Origin: Asterias amurensis
Taxonomy: Eukaryota > Echinodermata > Asteroidea > Forcipulatida > Asteriidae
Direction of reading: 5' to 3'
Length of the DNA stretch: 64,000 bases
Assembly: GCF_032118995.1 (NCBI RefSeq)
Contig: NC_092650.1
Location: 1,550,001 to 1,614,000 of the forward strand
Shown: positions 25,801 to 32,618 of the stretch, in pieces
Layout: every line of letters starts with the position of its first letter
Numbering within the stretch: the first letter of the stretch is position 1
Notes under the pieces: model-generated
Told to the model about the DNA's origin: nothing
The model's input: only the letters and a program-made list of their open reading frames with translations
The model's database searches: none
Made by a program: the position numbers and the translations under genes

Positions 25801-26710
25801 CCCCAGAATCTGCACGTTACCAGTGTCTCTGAACGTATACAACTGTACCAGTACTGCTGTAGAGGTTGCCATAGAAACAGCGGACCAGGACAACACAAGG
25901 TGAGTTAGTGACATAATCTTTGCAAAACATAGTTAATGACCCTAGCAGAGTCTTTCTCGTAGGCTTCAACAAAATATATGTATATTTTTGTTATTTGGAT
26001 ATGTATTTGTCTGTACTTACTTATGCCTCTGAAGAAGAACCGGTTTGGATCGAAAGCTAAGGCCATCTACCCTACTCTTTATATATTTTTGTTATTTTAT
26101 ATTTTTAGCCTTTTCTGAAAAACTCTGCCAGGGCCATTTACTATTTTATGCATTTATGCCCTAGGTCCTTTTGGTTGGTTAGCAGTTTGCAACATCTTAT
26201 TTTATTTTCTTAACATAATCTTTGACGTGATAGATGATTGAGTGAGATGCATAACAAAACCCGCTCTAGTAAATTTGTCTTTGTTCAACCCCAAACCAGT
26301 ATATATTATTAATAAATGTTCCATCTTTTCAAATTGGTATAATGAGAAGATTGAGATTGTTGAGATTTTCTTTATGTTTTTGTAAATCTAGTGCAATGGC
26401 GGAGAGGTCAGCCTCCCAGCCCGATAGCTACCCACTCAGGGCGACATCAACAAGCTCAACCGCCTTCTCCTGGGTCGGACACATCACCCAGAAGTTGATT
26501 CTACCCCCTCACGCACCCCACCAGGCTCCACTCCATGCCTGCTTCAGTGCCCCGGGAGTCTACAATCTGGCTAATACAAAGGTTCTTGCCAGGTCACCAC
26601 AAGAGGGCGCTGGTGACCCCAAGAGGTCGGGAGGTGAGAGGTCGGGGTTTTTGTTGCAGCAGAGGCTACCCCCTAGCCTAGTGACAATCGTTGGTGCTTC
26701 TGTATCGTAG
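4818..26710 (+). CDS. TRAPPC8: TRAPPC8, trafficking protein particle complex subunit 8 (complete, 29 coding exons)
   Basis: Exons: 4818-4974, 5876-6076, 6798-6887, 7662-7836, 8458-8632, 9260-9395, 10002-10336, 11044-11153, 11670-11820, 12489-12589, 13719-13824, 14395-14526, 15281-15352, 15959-16111, 16540-16666, 17093-17290, 17676-17848, 18729-18803, 19258-19578, 20200-20633, 21292-21445, 22038-22137, 22736-22807, 23255-23310, 23491-23703, 24224-24328, 25302-25450, 25807-25899, 26392-26710. They sum to 4,683 nt (1,560 aa) with every phase matching. TRAPPC8 (yeast Trs85) is the TRAPPIII-specific subunit that directs the Rab1 GEF to ER-Golgi and autophagic membranes. Family matches against recalled human protein include the start MAQC.QS.QE, YPKW..PN..KYYVLLHD, HGACLTL.DHDR, LFSATKKWF-like FMFSATKKWFGG, the helical repeat FHMILAGHRFSKAGQ (near residue 615), GELHILGV (900-907), YGPDRRLDP, RGPD..G.HEINMLFYYES and a C-terminal beta-sandwich. 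It is about 125 residues longer than human, mostly in the acidic linker of exons 5-7 and in exon 20. The ATG at 4818 was chosen because its first residues match human. Confidence 0.95.
5170..5276. mobile_element. 89-bp perfect foldback element with 9-bp flanking direct repeat
   Basis: Arms 5179-5222 and 5224-5267 are perfect 44-bp inverted copies around a single T at 5223. The element starts TACTCCTAG and ends CTAGGAGTA. GGGGGTTAT sits immediately before it (5170-5178) and immediately after it (5268-5276), as expected of a target-site duplication. It lies in TRAPPC8 intron 1. It has no coding capacity and must have moved by a borrowed enzyme, if it is a transposon. Confidence 0.75.
5320..5665. 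mobile_element. Inverted-repeat element with CGCCACCACTTTTTCA ends
   Basis: TRAPPC8 intron 1 holds two forward blocks (GCCACCACTTTTTCATTCGA near 5355 and 5405) and three inverted blocks (GAAAAAGTGGTGGCG near 5468, 5538 and 5625, each followed by a GGAAAGTTATCC word). The pattern looks like one foldback element with internally repeated ends. No coding sequence. Confidence 0.6.
6098..6190 (-). repeat. Interspersed 3'-tail-like repeat, copy 1
   Basis: The inverse strand reads CCTCTGAAGAAGGTCTGG then GATCGGAAACTAGGCCAT and CTACCCTACTC. A direct-strand copy sits at 26020-26090. The form resembles tails of Penelope-like or non-LTR elements, but the family is not identified. Confidence 0.5.
6888..7661 (+). 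other. U12-type (GT-AG) intron 3 of TRAPPC8
   Basis: The 5' splice site reads GTATCCTTT, a perfect match to the minor-spliceosome donor. The 3' end has TTTTCCTTAGC about 21 bases before the acceptor AG, a near match to the U12 branch consensus TTCCTTAAC but at the long end of the usual spacing. The splice joins TAC GTT GCA T to GT ATG CAT, keeping the family sequence HYVACM. Confidence 0.72.
6940..7475. repeat. Degenerate tandem repeat, period about 107-117 bp
   Basis: CAACCCTCCTACTG recurs near 7032, 7139, 7253 and 7370, each followed by a CCACTG/CTTCTGG block, TGAATGATA-like text and GATGTGAATGCATCTA-like text. A more degenerate fifth unit precedes them. The array fills most of the U12-type intron of TRAPPC8. 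Confidence 0.75.
8655..8845. mobile_element. MITE-C copy (TRAPPC8 intron 5)
   Basis: The ends read CACAAAGCTGTTAAGCAGAAA and the inverse TTTATGAAATTGGGCC, with the central block GGCACCAGCCACAACA. This family is the commonest in the window, with about a dozen copies. Confidence 0.65.
9060..9260. repeat. 60-bp tandem repeat running into the exon 6 splice acceptor
   Basis: About 3.3 units of 60 bp carry ATGATTTGCATGACTGCAAC and TGTTGAATATTCATGAGTG. The last partial unit contains the genuine acceptor CCTGACAG|GACA of TRAPPC8 exon 6 (9260), so earlier units carry the related CCTTCACAG|TACA and CCTGACAG|GATA. Confidence 0.85.
9488..9706. repeat. Tandem repeat, period about 45-56 bp (TRAPPC8 intron 6)
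   Basis: Five variants of a unit reading CTTCCTGCAGGCACAA then TTGTACACAGCTCA and AGAGCCACAAAGCC follow each other. Later units are more alike than earlier ones, pointing to recent expansion at the 3' side. Confidence 0.8.
9845..9945. repeat. SINE-2-related 3' portion
   Basis: It reads AATATGCCTGTGATTTTT, GAGTATACAGTGCTAA and TGTATATAGGTAAAAACCAA, the same order as in the fuller copy at 42480-42650 and the fragments at 27335-27430 and 29525-29620. Confidence 0.5.
10518..10640. repeat. Dispersed repeat with CCATCTTGGTCA, copy 1
   Basis: The order CCATCTTGGTCA, CCGTATC/CCTGTATCCAATA, AATAATGCATGCTAATA-like text, CCAGACTA and CAGCC.TGGTTTGG is shared with 22858-22985 in TRAPPC8 intron 23. Confidence 0.55.
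11285..11415. mobile_element. MITE-F copy 1 (TRAPPC8 intron 8)
   Basis: The ends read GGCTGTGTTTGATTTGGCTG and the inverse CAGTAGCCGTCAATTTGGACA. Copies at 40105-40262 and 56345-56480 share the ends, close to GGCTGTGTCCGAATTGGCGG. Confidence 0.65.
12232..12435. mobile_element. MITE-G copy 1 (TRAPPC8 intron 9)
   Basis: One end reads AACCTTATGCACATGATGTC and AGTAGGGCGCCCTCACCT; the other reads GATGATGTCAATGCATGAGG with AAGATGGCGAC inside. A copy in the other orientation lies at 19622-19795. Confidence 0.7.
13040..13550. repeat. Duplicated intronic segment split by an interspersed repeat (TRAPPC8 intron 10)
   Basis: A block starting CAGCAGAACAAGTTTTGAGA and ending AAATCTTTATCAAATA occurs at about 13043-13127 and 13421-13507. 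A second shared block, GTTCTTCTGTTTACAAATCA, occurs near 13395 and 13518. Between them (13128-13390) sits a dispersed repeat starting TATTTATATAGTGCCTTATG with CATCAAGGCGCTGTCCACTT, a type also seen at 49065-49300. Confidence 0.7.
14680..14835. mobile_element. Long inverted-repeat element (TRAPPC8 intron 12)
   Basis: TCTAACCAAAAACGAGG and CCATAGGCGCA face TGCGCCTATGG and CCTCATTTTGGGTAAGA. The outer part pairs TATACGCCTC with GAGGCGTATA and GTACGTCACAATTC with GAATTATGACGTCA. The loop is GC-rich and includes GCGATGGCGGACG. The two open frames over it on opposite strands are products of the symmetry. Confidence 0.7.
15525..15835. mobile_element. MITE-H copy 1 (TRAPPC8 intron 13)
   Basis: The ends read AGCCATTTGCGAATTGGA and the inverse AACTCGCAAAGCC. 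The interior has paired blocks AGAGACAGTTGCTATG and CATAGCAACTGTCTCC. A second copy is at 58492-58857. Confidence 0.72.
18122..18420. mobile_element. MITE-A' copy with central 32-bp perfect palindrome (TRAPPC8 intron 17)
   Basis: The left end is AAAGGAAGGTACACGTTTGG instead of the MITE-A end, but the interior (TATAAAACATTGTGGGAAAC, GACTCCCTCTGAAGTA, TTCATCATTTTCTCGCAACT) is MITE-A. In place of the usual central hairpin is a perfect palindrome, 18270-18301, arms AATAAAAGACTTCTAG. A fragment with the same left end is at 30232-30285. Confidence 0.65.
18862..19110. mobile_element. MITE-I copy 1 (TRAPPC8 intron 18)
   Basis: The order TTCGCTATTCCT, GTGGAGCTGTTTAAGACTGG, GGCTTCGCATGCTTGGTGCG, GCATAATCTATTTGTACATG, ACACAACCCAACGCG is matched piece by piece at 61525-61755. 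Divergence is high, so the insertions are old. Confidence 0.55.
19622..19795. mobile_element. MITE-G copy 2 (TRAPPC8 intron 19)
   Basis: The terminal inverted repeats are ATAGACCTTATGCATTGACG and TGACGTCATGTGCATAAGG with CTAT at the right edge. The interior TTGACGAAACAATCAAAACG and TGAGGGCGCCCTACTG match the inverse of copy 1. Confidence 0.75.
20735..20915. mobile_element. MITE-C copy (TRAPPC8 intron 20)
   Basis: It runs from CCAAATTCCATAGAGCTTC to CTCTATGAAATTGGGCCCTG with an AAGCATAATAAAAATATGCT core. Confidence 0.65.
20930..21268. repeat. Local duplication immediately upstream of TRAPPC8 exon 21
   Basis: A block with ATTGCCTCAAAGAAAC, CCTCTCCAGCTGGTCCTAAA and CCCAAATCCTTTTGCATTCT occurs at about 20975-21076 and again at about 21150-21266. 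The second copy ends in CTTACAG, 25 bases before the real acceptor of exon 21 (21292). Confidence 0.8.
21765..21868 (-). repeat. tRNA-derived SINE fragment (TRAPPC8 intron 21)
   Basis: The inverse strand reads GGTCTAGTGGTTAGACTGC (A box) and, 35 bases later, GGGTTACAATCC (B box), with a poor acceptor-stem match. It is followed on the plus strand by repeated CTAGACCAC words and a run of C. It is a retroposed tRNA-like relic rather than a functional tRNA gene. Confidence 0.55.
22345..22530. mobile_element. MITE-C copy (TRAPPC8 intron 22)
   Basis: It runs from AGGCCCAATTTAAAAAAA to CAGTAATAGGGCCCTG, with paired AAGCACACAATTTTGCTAAG and TGCTCATATTTTGCCTAGC. It is diverged. Confidence 0.55.
22858..22985. 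repeat. Dispersed repeat with CCATCTTGGTCA, copy 2
   Basis: This is the counterpart of 10518-10640, in TRAPPC8 intron 23, including CCATCTTGGTCATGTCCCCG and AATAATGCATGCTAATAATC. Confidence 0.55.
23885..24105 (-). repeat. SINE-1 (tRNA-derived), copy in TRAPPC8 intron 25
   Basis: On the inverse strand, AGATGGCTCAGTTGGTGGGC (A box) and GGGTTCAAATCC (B box) are spaced as in a tRNA. The remainder (GGCACCCCGAACAACGATAT, ACTGTGATCCCTGG) is the SINE body. Copies are at 38155-38360, 46095-46230, 55558-55665 and 60595-60640. Confidence 0.7.
24580..25175 (+). mobile_element. Composite LINE fossil: CR1/L2-like C-terminus joined to an RTE-like C-terminus (TRAPPC8 intron 26)
   Basis: Around 24700-24806, SWGYRLFATADPR followed by S.SSLKSQLKTQFF resembles the C-terminal end of CR1/L2-type reverse transcriptases (YGDRAFS.AAP..WN...SFK..LKT). 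From about 24803 the text reads FFTATVESVLLYGCESWTLT, then RLDGCYTRMLRCI and YGGLPRV, the conserved post-RT segment of another non-LTR group. The second part has frame breaks after WE and near GPLLRVT, so it is dead. It lies in sense orientation to the host gene. The clade names are from memory of the motifs. Confidence 0.65.
26020..26090 (+). repeat. Interspersed 3'-tail-like repeat, copy 2
   Basis: CCTCTGAAGAAGAACCGG, GATCGAAAGCTAAGGCCAT and CTACCCTACTC match the inverse of 6098-6190. Nearby CCCTAGCAGAGTCTTTCTCG (25940) recurs at 35762 in KIF15 intron 2. Confidence 0.5.
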
Positions 26711-26860
26711 TGTACACACAGTATTCTTTGGTTGGTGTTATTTTAAAACTTTTATTTTTAATTTTTTTTTTTTTCAATTTAAATATTTTGAGGAAGACTT
26801 TCAGATATTTTCTATAATTAACTACTGTAGAATATTATAATGAAAAACATAACTGTACAA

Positions 26861-26866
26861 ATTAAA
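26861..26866 (+). terminator. Candidate polyadenylation signal for TRAPPC8 (ATTAAA)
   Basis: ATTAAA lies 151 bases after the TRAPPC8 stop and is the first recognised signal variant. No transcript evidence is available, and longer 3' ends are possible. Confidence 0.35.
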
Positions 26867-27007
26867 CGAAGTTTCAAACAGATTCAATTTATAGAGAGAA
26901 TTCAGTTCCAGTGATGTTCAGGAGTGTTGCAAATCAGTAGCAACACGATGACAGTGAAAAAAGTGAAGTAGAAAGATAACAGGTTAATGTTCATTTAAAG
27001 GTCCAAG

Positions 27008-27195
27008 GCTCAATTTCATAGAGCTGCTTAAGCAGAAAATATTGCTGAACAAATTTTTGCTCAGCAAAAATAAACAAGATACCATCTAAAGATATTACAC
27101 ATATGTTATTATGGCTGGTAACCTCATATAAAAAGCAAGATTCTGTTGTGCTAGGCTACTTCTTGTGCTTAAGCAGTTTTATGAAATTTTGCCAT
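27008..27195. mobile_element. MITE-C copy
   Basis: It runs from CAATTTCATAGAGCTGCTT to AAGCAGTTTTATGAAATTTTG with AAATATTGCTGAAC and TTCTTGTGCTTAAGCA arms. It is a good example of the family ends. Confidence 0.7.
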
Positions 27196-27437
27196 GTTTT
27201 GCTCGACATTGTGGTATGCCCAAATTAAGACGAGCCTGTCCAGGTTATAGTTGGAACAATTCCCAACTTGGCCCGTTTTCATCAATATGCTTTATGAGCA
27301 GACTAAAATGATATTTTTTTCTGGTAACCTTATTCCCGAGTAATATGCCTGTGAATTTTTCTCACAAAACTTGGGTAAGTAGAAAGTGCTTCCACACATC
27401 GATAAGGGTGGTAAAACCAAATAATAACATTGATCTG

Positions 27438-27620
27438 GGCCCAATTTCATAGAGTCTATTTTCTTTAGCAGCAAATATTGCTAAAAAGGTCTGCTAAGCT
27501 CAACTAACCAGTTACATTTTGTCCATGTAATATGGTATTTTAGCTGGTACCCATTCTGGTAAGCATCATTTTGTTGTGCTTAGCAACTTTTTATGCTCAG
27601 CAGTTCTATGAAATTAGTCC
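27438..27620. mobile_element. MITE-C copy adjoining MITE-D
   Basis: It runs from GGGCCCAATTTCATAGAG to AGCAGTTCTATGAAATTAGT. A MITE-D copy begins about 10 bases after it. Confidence 0.7.
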
Positions 27621-27627
27621 CTGCCGT

Positions 27628-27796
27628 CGATTTCACAAAACTCTTCCTAACTTAGGATTAATCTTAGGACTTAGGACGAGTTCTGTTCCATATATGAAGA
27701 CGTTAGGACGCATTGAACCCATCCTAAGTTAGGACGGGAATTCGTCCCAACTAGAAATAGGATTAATCCTTGCGTTTCGTGAAATCGGCTTCTGGT
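27628..27796. mobile_element. MITE-D copy (TTAGGAC-type foldback)
   Basis: The ends read GTCGATTTCACAAAACTCTT and CGTTTCGTGAAATCGGC. The interior is built of CTTAGGATTAATC, TTAGGACGAGTTC and CCTAAGTTAGGACGGG blocks pairing across the centre. Confidence 0.7.
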
Positions 27797-28344
27797 CTGC
27801 AAATTTTGTCTACTTTGCTCAATTTGTGCTGAAGCAGCTCCTTAAATTTGGGCCATGGAACTGTACAGCAATGTGGACAGGGTCATCTGTTAGTTGGGCG
27901 ATTACGCAAATAAAATGTAGGAATGGCAGTATGTATTGCCGTGTCAGTGCAAAAATATTATAACTTGATAAGTTTTAAATAACATTTGTTGCATAAATCA
28001 TGTGTTTTAAGAGGCTGCATGCAAAAATGTATTTCTCAGCATTGGGTTTGTTTGTAGGTCAGTGCGGGTTTCAGAAAGAGAAGGTGTATTTTGAACAATA
28101 GAGTAAAGGTTGTTATTGTATAAAACCATAACCCTTTCGTATCCTTCAATTCCATTTAGGAAGTTTTCTGATTTTGTAGGATTTGGGACTACAAGCTTGA
28201 GCTCAAGCTACATGCCAAATAACAATTATTTCTCACTAAAACTGACACCTGGATATGGATTACATAGTCATCTGGAAGCTGTGGCATTGAACAAACTTTT
28301 AAATCGCGGTCTAAAACCAAGTGCAGATGAGAACAGATGGCAGT

Positions 28345-28735
28345 CTTTAAAGACCTGTACACTATTGGTAATTGTCAAAGACCAGTCTTCTCACTTTGTG
28401 TATCTCAACATATGCATAAAATAACAAACCTGTGAAAATTTGAGCTTAATTGGTTGTCAAAGTTGCGAGATAATAATGAAAGAAAAAAACCCCTTGTCAC
28501 ATGAAGTTGTGTGCGTTTAGATGGTTGATTTCGAGACCTCTAATTCTAAATCGCAGGTCTCGAAAAACAAATTCAGGAAAAATTACTTCTCTTGCGAAAA
28601 CTATGCCACTTCAGAGGGAGCCGTTTCTCACAATGTTTTATACCATCAACCTCTTCCCATTACTCATTACCAAGTAAGGTTTTATGCTGATAATTATTTT
28701 GAGTAACTACCAATAGTGTCCACTGCCTTTAAACC
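28345..28735 (+). mobile_element. MITE-A copy 2 (near full length)
   Basis: The left end is ACTATTGGTAATTGTCAAAG; the right end is ACCAATAGTGTCCACTGCC then TTTAAA. The interior has AACAAACCTGTGAAAATTTG, GCGAGATAATAATGAAAGA, GAGACCTCTAATTCTAAATC with its partial inverse, and CTCACAATGTTTTATACCA. Confidence 0.8.
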
Positions 28736-28909
28736 TTCCTTTGAACCTTTTCCCTACAACGTACAATTCATTCCTCATTCAACCGCGCAGCTGCAAAATT
28801 ATTTCAAAGTTTTTCCCTCAAAAACAGAGCAATTTTTTCAGGTGGAATTTTCAGAAATCTTAGCAATTATTACGGAAAAGCTCCGTTAAAGAACGAGGCT
28901 ATAAAAAAA

Positions 28910-29210
28910 ACTTCCTTTTTGTCTGGCAACTCACAACTGTTATCTTCAGTTATCTTACAAACCAGTAGGGCTGTACGGTATATCATGGGTATATAGGCTG
29001 CGAGGCAGCAAGCCACTTCGCCATAACAGTTGTTCAAAAACAATTCTCCACTGTTTCTTTATTATTGTCTTCTCATTGTTTGTTCATCAGGGAGATATAG
29101 ACAAGAAAATTATTTTCTTTCGGAAGTATGAAGAACGAAAACATCCTTTTTGTCTGGAAACTCACACCTGTTATCTCCAGTTATCTTACAAACCAATAGA
29201 GCTGTTGACT
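28910..29210. repeat. Short local duplication
   Basis: TTTTTGTCTGGCAACTCACA then GTTATCTTCAGTTATCTTAC (about 28915-28975) recurs with a few changes at about 29145-29205. Spacing is 230 bp. Confidence 0.75.
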
Positions 29211-30772
29211 GACCCCTCAAGTTATTCAAATAAACACACACACTTTAGTGAAAACGATGTTTACTTTCAGAGTTATTGTGGCCAAACTCGTAAATGTGAC
29301 TGTGAGGAGCCTGAACTCTATTTTTGAGTATACCTCCATTTCCACCAGTAATCTTTCCACCTAATAAGAAAATGGAAATAAAACTGGGCCATTGAAGCAG
29401 CATTTGTTTTTGATAAGTCTTCTTTAAACAACACATAGTCAGTATTCTATTTTTGGAATACATATAATCATGCTTTATTCTTTAAGAAAGGTTAGAATGT
29501 AGAAGCATAATCACATATTATTCTCTAAATACTTTGTGAGAGCAGAACCACAAAACTCGGGAATGTACTGAGTATACAGTGCTTACACACGTCATGTTAA
29601 GGGTAAAAACCAAATAATATCCTTTAACCTCGATGCAATTTTAACATTGATGAATGTTTTCAAGTTGAGCGGACAGTTGTTCAAAAGTTTTCAGCATCTC
29701 ATTATGAACTACAAATCCTGTCTTCAACATTTCCCCCTAAATTTGAGTCCTAGAATGCATGTACTTTGCATGCAGCTTTCCTTTTCCCCTCAAAGTTTGT
29801 TAAAAATTCATTCCCTAAATCTATTACTCCAATCACCCAAAACCTGGTTCATAGATTGTCTATATTTATTACAAACTTAACTTTTTTAGAATATGATGGT
29901 TACCGGTACATTGACAAAAGTTATTATTAAAAAAATAGTCAATATTTTCAGATTTTGTGTTAATTATAGTTAATGTAAATACTTTAAACAGATTCATACA
30001 ATGTTTATGCATTTATCCATTTTTTGTATAGTAAACAGATTAATCTTACAGTAATTGCTATTTTTGTTTATTAGAAAACTCAACCAATCCATTTGATGTC
30101 AAATTGTGTTCTTCTAAGATTAGTTGCAAATGTATGGTTGTGACTAAGCAGATATGGAATGTTTCAAGTTTTTTTTCAAACCACGCACACCTTTCTCCGT
30201 TTGCTTCAGTAGAACTTACTGGGAGGTTAAAGAGAAGGTACACGTTTGGTAATTAATAGTATAAAACATTGTGGGAAACAACTTTAATTTTAAAACAAAA
30301 TTTTATGCTAGAAATGTTTGTGCTTAGCAAATTTGTGTGCTTAGCAGATCATGAAACTTGTCCCTAAAGAGAAACTTCGCTGAAACCTTCGGAGTCTCTG
30401 TCTTTCTTCATAGTCAACGTTGTGTTGTCTTACTCTTCTCCTTATATAATCTGCATCTTAAACAGCTGCAGCATCCTCCATCATAGTATCAAAAGCCAGA
30501 GGGACATTTTTGGCTACTGAAGACCTACTCATTTTTTTTGCCTAGCAAAGAAACTTCCTAAAAGTGTATCCTGCTGAAATTGGGCTTTCATTGCAAACAA
30601 TGTAAATTGAATATTTTCACTAAGCAAGGTTTTTCTTCGCTCTGCAAATTTCTTTGACAAAACAGCTTGAAGAATATAATACACATCTCGCAAAATGAAA
30701 CTGGGATTAAGTCTCCTTTGTTGTCAGCTGCAGAGAAAGGATTCAAAAATTTTGATTATGCAAATATCACAT

Positions 30773-31127
30773 AAAGGCAGTGGACACTATTGGTAATTGT
30801 CAAAGACTAGCCTTCACAGTTGGTGTATCTCAACATATCAATCAGTCATCAAAGTTGCGAGATAATAATGAAAGAAGAAAACACCCTTGTCACACGAAGT
30901 TGTGTGCGTTTAGATGGTTGGTTTCGAGACCTCAAGTTCCAAACTTGAGGTCTCGAAATCAAATTCGTGGAAAATTACTTCTTTCTCCAAAACTATAGCA
31001 CTTCAGAGGGAGCGGTTTCTCACAATGTTTTATACCACCAACCTCTCCCCATTACTTGTCACCAAGAAAGGTTTTATGCGAATAATTATTTTTAGTAATT
31101 ACCGATAGTGTCCACTGCCTTTAAATA
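30773..31127 (+). mobile_element. MITE-A copy 3 with perfect central hairpin
   Basis: The ends read AAAGGCAGTGGACACTATTG and ATAGTGTCCACTGCCTTTAA, nearly perfect inverted repeats. The centre has 17-bp arms (30920-30936 and 30940-30956, TTTCGAGACCTCAAGTT) around CCA. Of the copies present it is among the best preserved at its ends. Confidence 0.82.
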
Positions 31128-31984
31128 ATATGCCGACTCTTGAGATATATGCACATTCCAGTATGTTGTGATTAACTTTTTAACTACTTTGGAAAGGCTT
31201 GCTGCACTTTAAGATGCGTTGCACAGATATTGCATGCAGCACGTTGGTTTAGACAAAGCATACTGGAGCATCAAAGTGGAACATTTGATGAGGGAGATGT
31301 AGCGATCAGACGTCTAGAATTGATAACGACTTACTCAGTATCTTCATAAATTTCTTTTAAAGTGAAACACGTATAACTACAAAAGAAACACCAAATAGAT
31401 ATAAATGTGAATATGTCGTTATTTAATGTTAAAAAATGCTTCTGCAGATACTTCTATTATTAAAGAAAAAAACAAATGTAAATTTAAAGGTGAATATAAT
31501 AAATTATGAATATAAAATGTACAAACCTAATTTGCCTTGATCCTGTCTCATAATTTGTAGTGTTCAATTTTGAGAATAAACATGTAGTTTTGAAAAAGCC
31601 TCTGCTTTTACAGATATTTTTGTAAACATTTAACTGTGTCTGAAATGGTTGGTTAACTGACCATTTCAGAAACAACTCAAGAGTTTTACAAAAATTTGTT
31701 TCAAAAACTGTGCATGTGACGAAGAACATGCAAATTGGAAACTGCTTGTTCGTTGCACACTTAGTATGCATCGTGTACATTGTGATCACAATAGGGGCGG
31801 CACTTTCAAGCAAATCTTTTGACAACAATCCAAACGGTACAAGTAACTGTATAAGTATTTTTTCTCCACAAATAAGTTTTACTAACAGAGAAGTACTTTG
31901 GTGATGATTCAAACAATAATTTTCAGAGTTAATTTCAAGTTTTGATACATAAATCGATGCAACATTTTGGGGACTAAGACTCCT

Positions 31985-32160
31985 GGGGTGGATTTCACAA
32001 AGGTAGTCCTAACTTAGGACTAGTCCTAGGCAATGCTAAGAGATAGGACCAGTCCTAAGTTAGGATGAATTACTGGTCCTAACTTAGGACTGGTCCTATC
32101 TCTAATCTTGCCTAGGACTAGTCCTATTAGTTAGGACTACCTTTGTGAAATCCACCCCTG
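31985..32160. mobile_element. MITE-D copy, near-perfect foldback of about 175 bp
   Basis: GGGGTGGATTTCACAAAGGT faces ACCTTTGTGAAATCCACCCC. Blocks AGTCCTAACTTAGGACTAGT and AGATAGGACCAGTCCTAAGT have inverse partners in the right half. Arms run almost to a short centre near GATGAATTAC. Confidence 0.8.
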
Positions 32161-32618
32161 GGGCAGTAGTTGCATGAACTCCTTTTAAAAGCTAAGGATA
32201 AATTTATTCAAGGACAGGTAAGATTCAATTATTGTAGGGTTTTACAAAAGTAAGTTTCCAAACAAAAAAGTTGTTTAAATGATTTTAGGCATTGAATGGT
32301 AAGGTATGGTTTGAAATGTGTACATCTCTATGTTCTTTTGAGAACTTTTCTTGAGTATTCTATTACTGCAGAGTAGATTTTTAAGGAATTCTGGAGACCT
32401 CTAAGATCTGAAGAAGAAATGTCCTGGATGGAAGGTAGGAAATTGGCCGGGACTACTGCTTTCGCTTAGTGGATCGAGGGACCATATTAATGCCATCTTG
32501 TATTCAAATATCCATTTCTAAAGTTTTTAAAATTAAACCAAACAAGACTGAAGACTCCTTGCGAACAAGTTGCAGGGTATCGTTTTAAAAGCTTAGGACA
32601 ATTCAGTGATAAACCCCT

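Larger units (their letters stand above)
26711..32618. other. Intergenic region, TRAPPC8 to KIAA1143 (tail to tail)
   Basis: Five point nine kb with no convincing gene. Contents: the TRAPPC8 3' end with ATTAAA at 26861-26866; MITE-C at 27008 and 27438; MITE-D at 27628 and 31985; MITE-A at 28345 and 30773; a MITE-A' fragment at 30232; a short duplication at 28910 and 29140; SINE-2 fragments at 27335 and 29525; and AT-rich DNA. The longest open frame (31484-31912, minus) has no family resemblance. The downstream ends of both flanking transcripts must lie here. Confidence 0.6.

Noticed and set aside
31484-31912. 142-codon minus-strand open frame in the intergenic region
   Set aside because: AT-rich, no recognisable domain, no splice or promoter context, and an unrelated plus-strand frame overlaps it. 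Most likely chance.
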